NCBI GenBank assembly: GCA_020355145.1
Contig: CP070660.1
Span: forward strand, 1,188,240 to 1,195,931
Direction: 5' to 3'
Source of the DNA: Deltaproteobacteria bacterium
GTDB lineage: Bacteria > Desulfobacterota > DSM-4660 > Desulfatiglandales > B25-G16
Length of the DNA: 7,692 nucleotides
The notes under the pieces are model-generated. The model was given only the letters and a program-made list of their open reading frames with translations. It was not told the DNA's origin and made no database searches. A program made the translations under genes and the position numbers. Below are positions 7,046 to 7,692 of the stretch, piece by piece (within the stretch, counting starts at the first letter, position 1; the number at the start of each line of letters is the position of its first letter).

Positions 7046-7068
7046 TGTACATAACCTTTGGTTAACAT

Positions 7069-7097
7069 TTTACATTTTTAAGGGTAGAATGTATATA
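7069..7097 (+). promoter_or_regulatory. Candidate promoter of the radical SAM gene
   Basis: TTTACA (7069-7074, five of six consensus bases) and TATATA (7092-7097, four of six; TATAAA overlaps at 7094) are 17 bases apart, the ideal spacing. The transcript would start near 7104 and carry a leader of about 95 bases to the ATG at 7199. The surroundings are AT-rich, so a chance match is quite possible. Confidence 0.3.
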
Positions 7098-7198
7098 AAA
7101 AGATTTTGTAACCATTCATGAGTAATGTTTTAGTGGGGCTGGGCCAATTTCCTCGCGGCGATTTCTATGGGCCGAGAAGAAACTACCACTGATAGAAA

Positions 7199-7692
7199 AT
7201 GAAAGACCGCTACCATGATCTAAATTCCTATCTTAGAGAGATATTTGGCTGCAGGGTACAAAAGATATCCTTAGATGCAGGACTCACATGTCCGAATAGG
7301 GATGGCCTAATTTCAACAGGCGGCTGCATATATTGTAATTCAAGGGGATCTGGTACAGGCGCCATGAAAAAGGGCCTGTCCGTTACCGTACAGATAATGA
7401 AAGGCAAGGAGTTCCTTGGCAAAAGATACAAGGCCGAAAGGTTTATTGCATATTTTCAGTCCTTTTCAAATACCTATGGGACCTGTGAGAAGCTAAAGGG
7501 ACTATATGAAGAGGCACTTGCAATAGATGATATCGTTGGATTGTCTATAGGAACCAGGCCGGATTGTATAGACGAATCCACACTTACGATGCTTCAGGGT
7601 TATACAAAGGATTATCTTATCTGGATAGAATATGGGCTCCAGTCTATTCACGACAGAACACTTGCATTTATAAACAGGGGCCATGATGTAAA
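7199..7692 (+). CDS. Radical SAM protein, YhcC/TIGR01212 family, N-terminal part (runs off right edge)
   Basis: The frame opens with ATG at 7199-7201 and has no stop before the window ends, leaving 164 visible residues; family members are usually a little over 300. A TAG lies in frame at 7193-7195, so translation cannot begin upstream. Residues RYHDLNSYLREIFGCRVQK are a typical family N-terminus. The iron-sulphur cysteines are C31, C43 and C46 in CPNRDGLISTGGCIYC, the CX11CX2C spacing of this family instead of the commoner CX3CX2C. Later family signatures are FIAYFQSFSNTYG (82-94), GLSIGTRPDC (114-123), and WIEYGLQSIHDRTL followed by NRGHD. Such proteins cleave S-adenosylmethionine to start radical chemistry; the substrate of this family is not established to my knowledge. 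No Shine-Dalgarno sequence is seen. Arg codons are AGA/AGG in 9 of 10 cases and Ile is ATA in 9 of 14. Confidence 0.9.
   Translation, partial: MKDRYHDLNSYLREIFGCRVQKISLDAGLTCPNRDGLISTGGCIYCNSRGSGTGAMKKGLSVTVQIMKGKEFLGKRYKAERFIAYFQSFSNTYGTCEKLKGLYEEALAIDDIVGLSIGTRPDCIDESTLTMLQGYTKDYLIWIEYGLQSIHDRTLAFINRGHDV

Noticed and set aside
6607..7065. Open frames on the + strand inside mnmG (also 6326-6592 and 6770-7024)
   Set aside because: They are shadows of mnmG, which is fully supported by its motifs on the - strand.
7228..7431. Open frames on the - strand opposite the radical SAM gene (also 7502-7684)
   Set aside because: The + strand carries a clear radical SAM protein here; the - strand frames have no start signals or similarity.
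1..7692. Mobile elements, CRISPR arrays, toxin-antitoxin or defence genes
   Set aside because: No transposase or integrase motifs, regularly spaced repeats, long inverted repeats or unexplained gene-sized gaps were found; the longest spacer is about 207 bases.

Overview
This is an ordinary bacterial chromosomal segment made of housekeeping genes. I see no mobile element, CRISPR array, RNA gene or defence module, and no convincing undescribed system. Gene density is high and spacers are short. The protein families (a class of ~400-residue phosphofructokinase, RecG, MnmG with a CSPSIGG active-site loop, a divergent PyrG) fit an uncultured or deep-branching Gram-negative lineage, perhaps Desulfobacterota- or Nitrospirota-like; the sequence alone does not settle this. 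Arg codons AGA/AGG and Ile codon ATA are very frequent (9 of 10 Arg and 9 of 14 Ile codons in the last gene), a bias often seen in thermophiles, though that is only a hint.

Layout from left to right. The 3' part of a phosphofructokinase gene enters from the left edge on the + strand and converges on recG; their stop codons share one TTAA palindrome. On the - strand recG lies downstream of a small YfcE/MJ0936-type metallophosphoesterase gene and may be co-transcribed with it. A ~207-base divergent spacer separates the phosphoesterase from pyrG (CTP synthase, + strand); it holds a plausible pyrG promoter and an operator-like inverted repeat. pyrG converges on mnmG (- strand) across a 60-base spacer with overlapping small hairpins. 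A second divergent spacer separates mnmG from a radical SAM gene of the YhcC/TIGR01212 family that runs off the right edge on the + strand.

The genes serve separate core functions: glycolysis (Pfk), replication-fork and recombination repair (RecG), nucleotide synthesis (PyrG) and tRNA wobble-uridine modification (MnmG), plus two genes of uncertain substrate (phosphoesterase, radical SAM). No shared pathway is evident. The points most worth checking are start-site choices for recG, pyrG and mnmG, the divergent type of CTP synthase, an orphan Shine-Dalgarno sequence overlapping the pyrG stop, and the architecture of the convergent gene ends.
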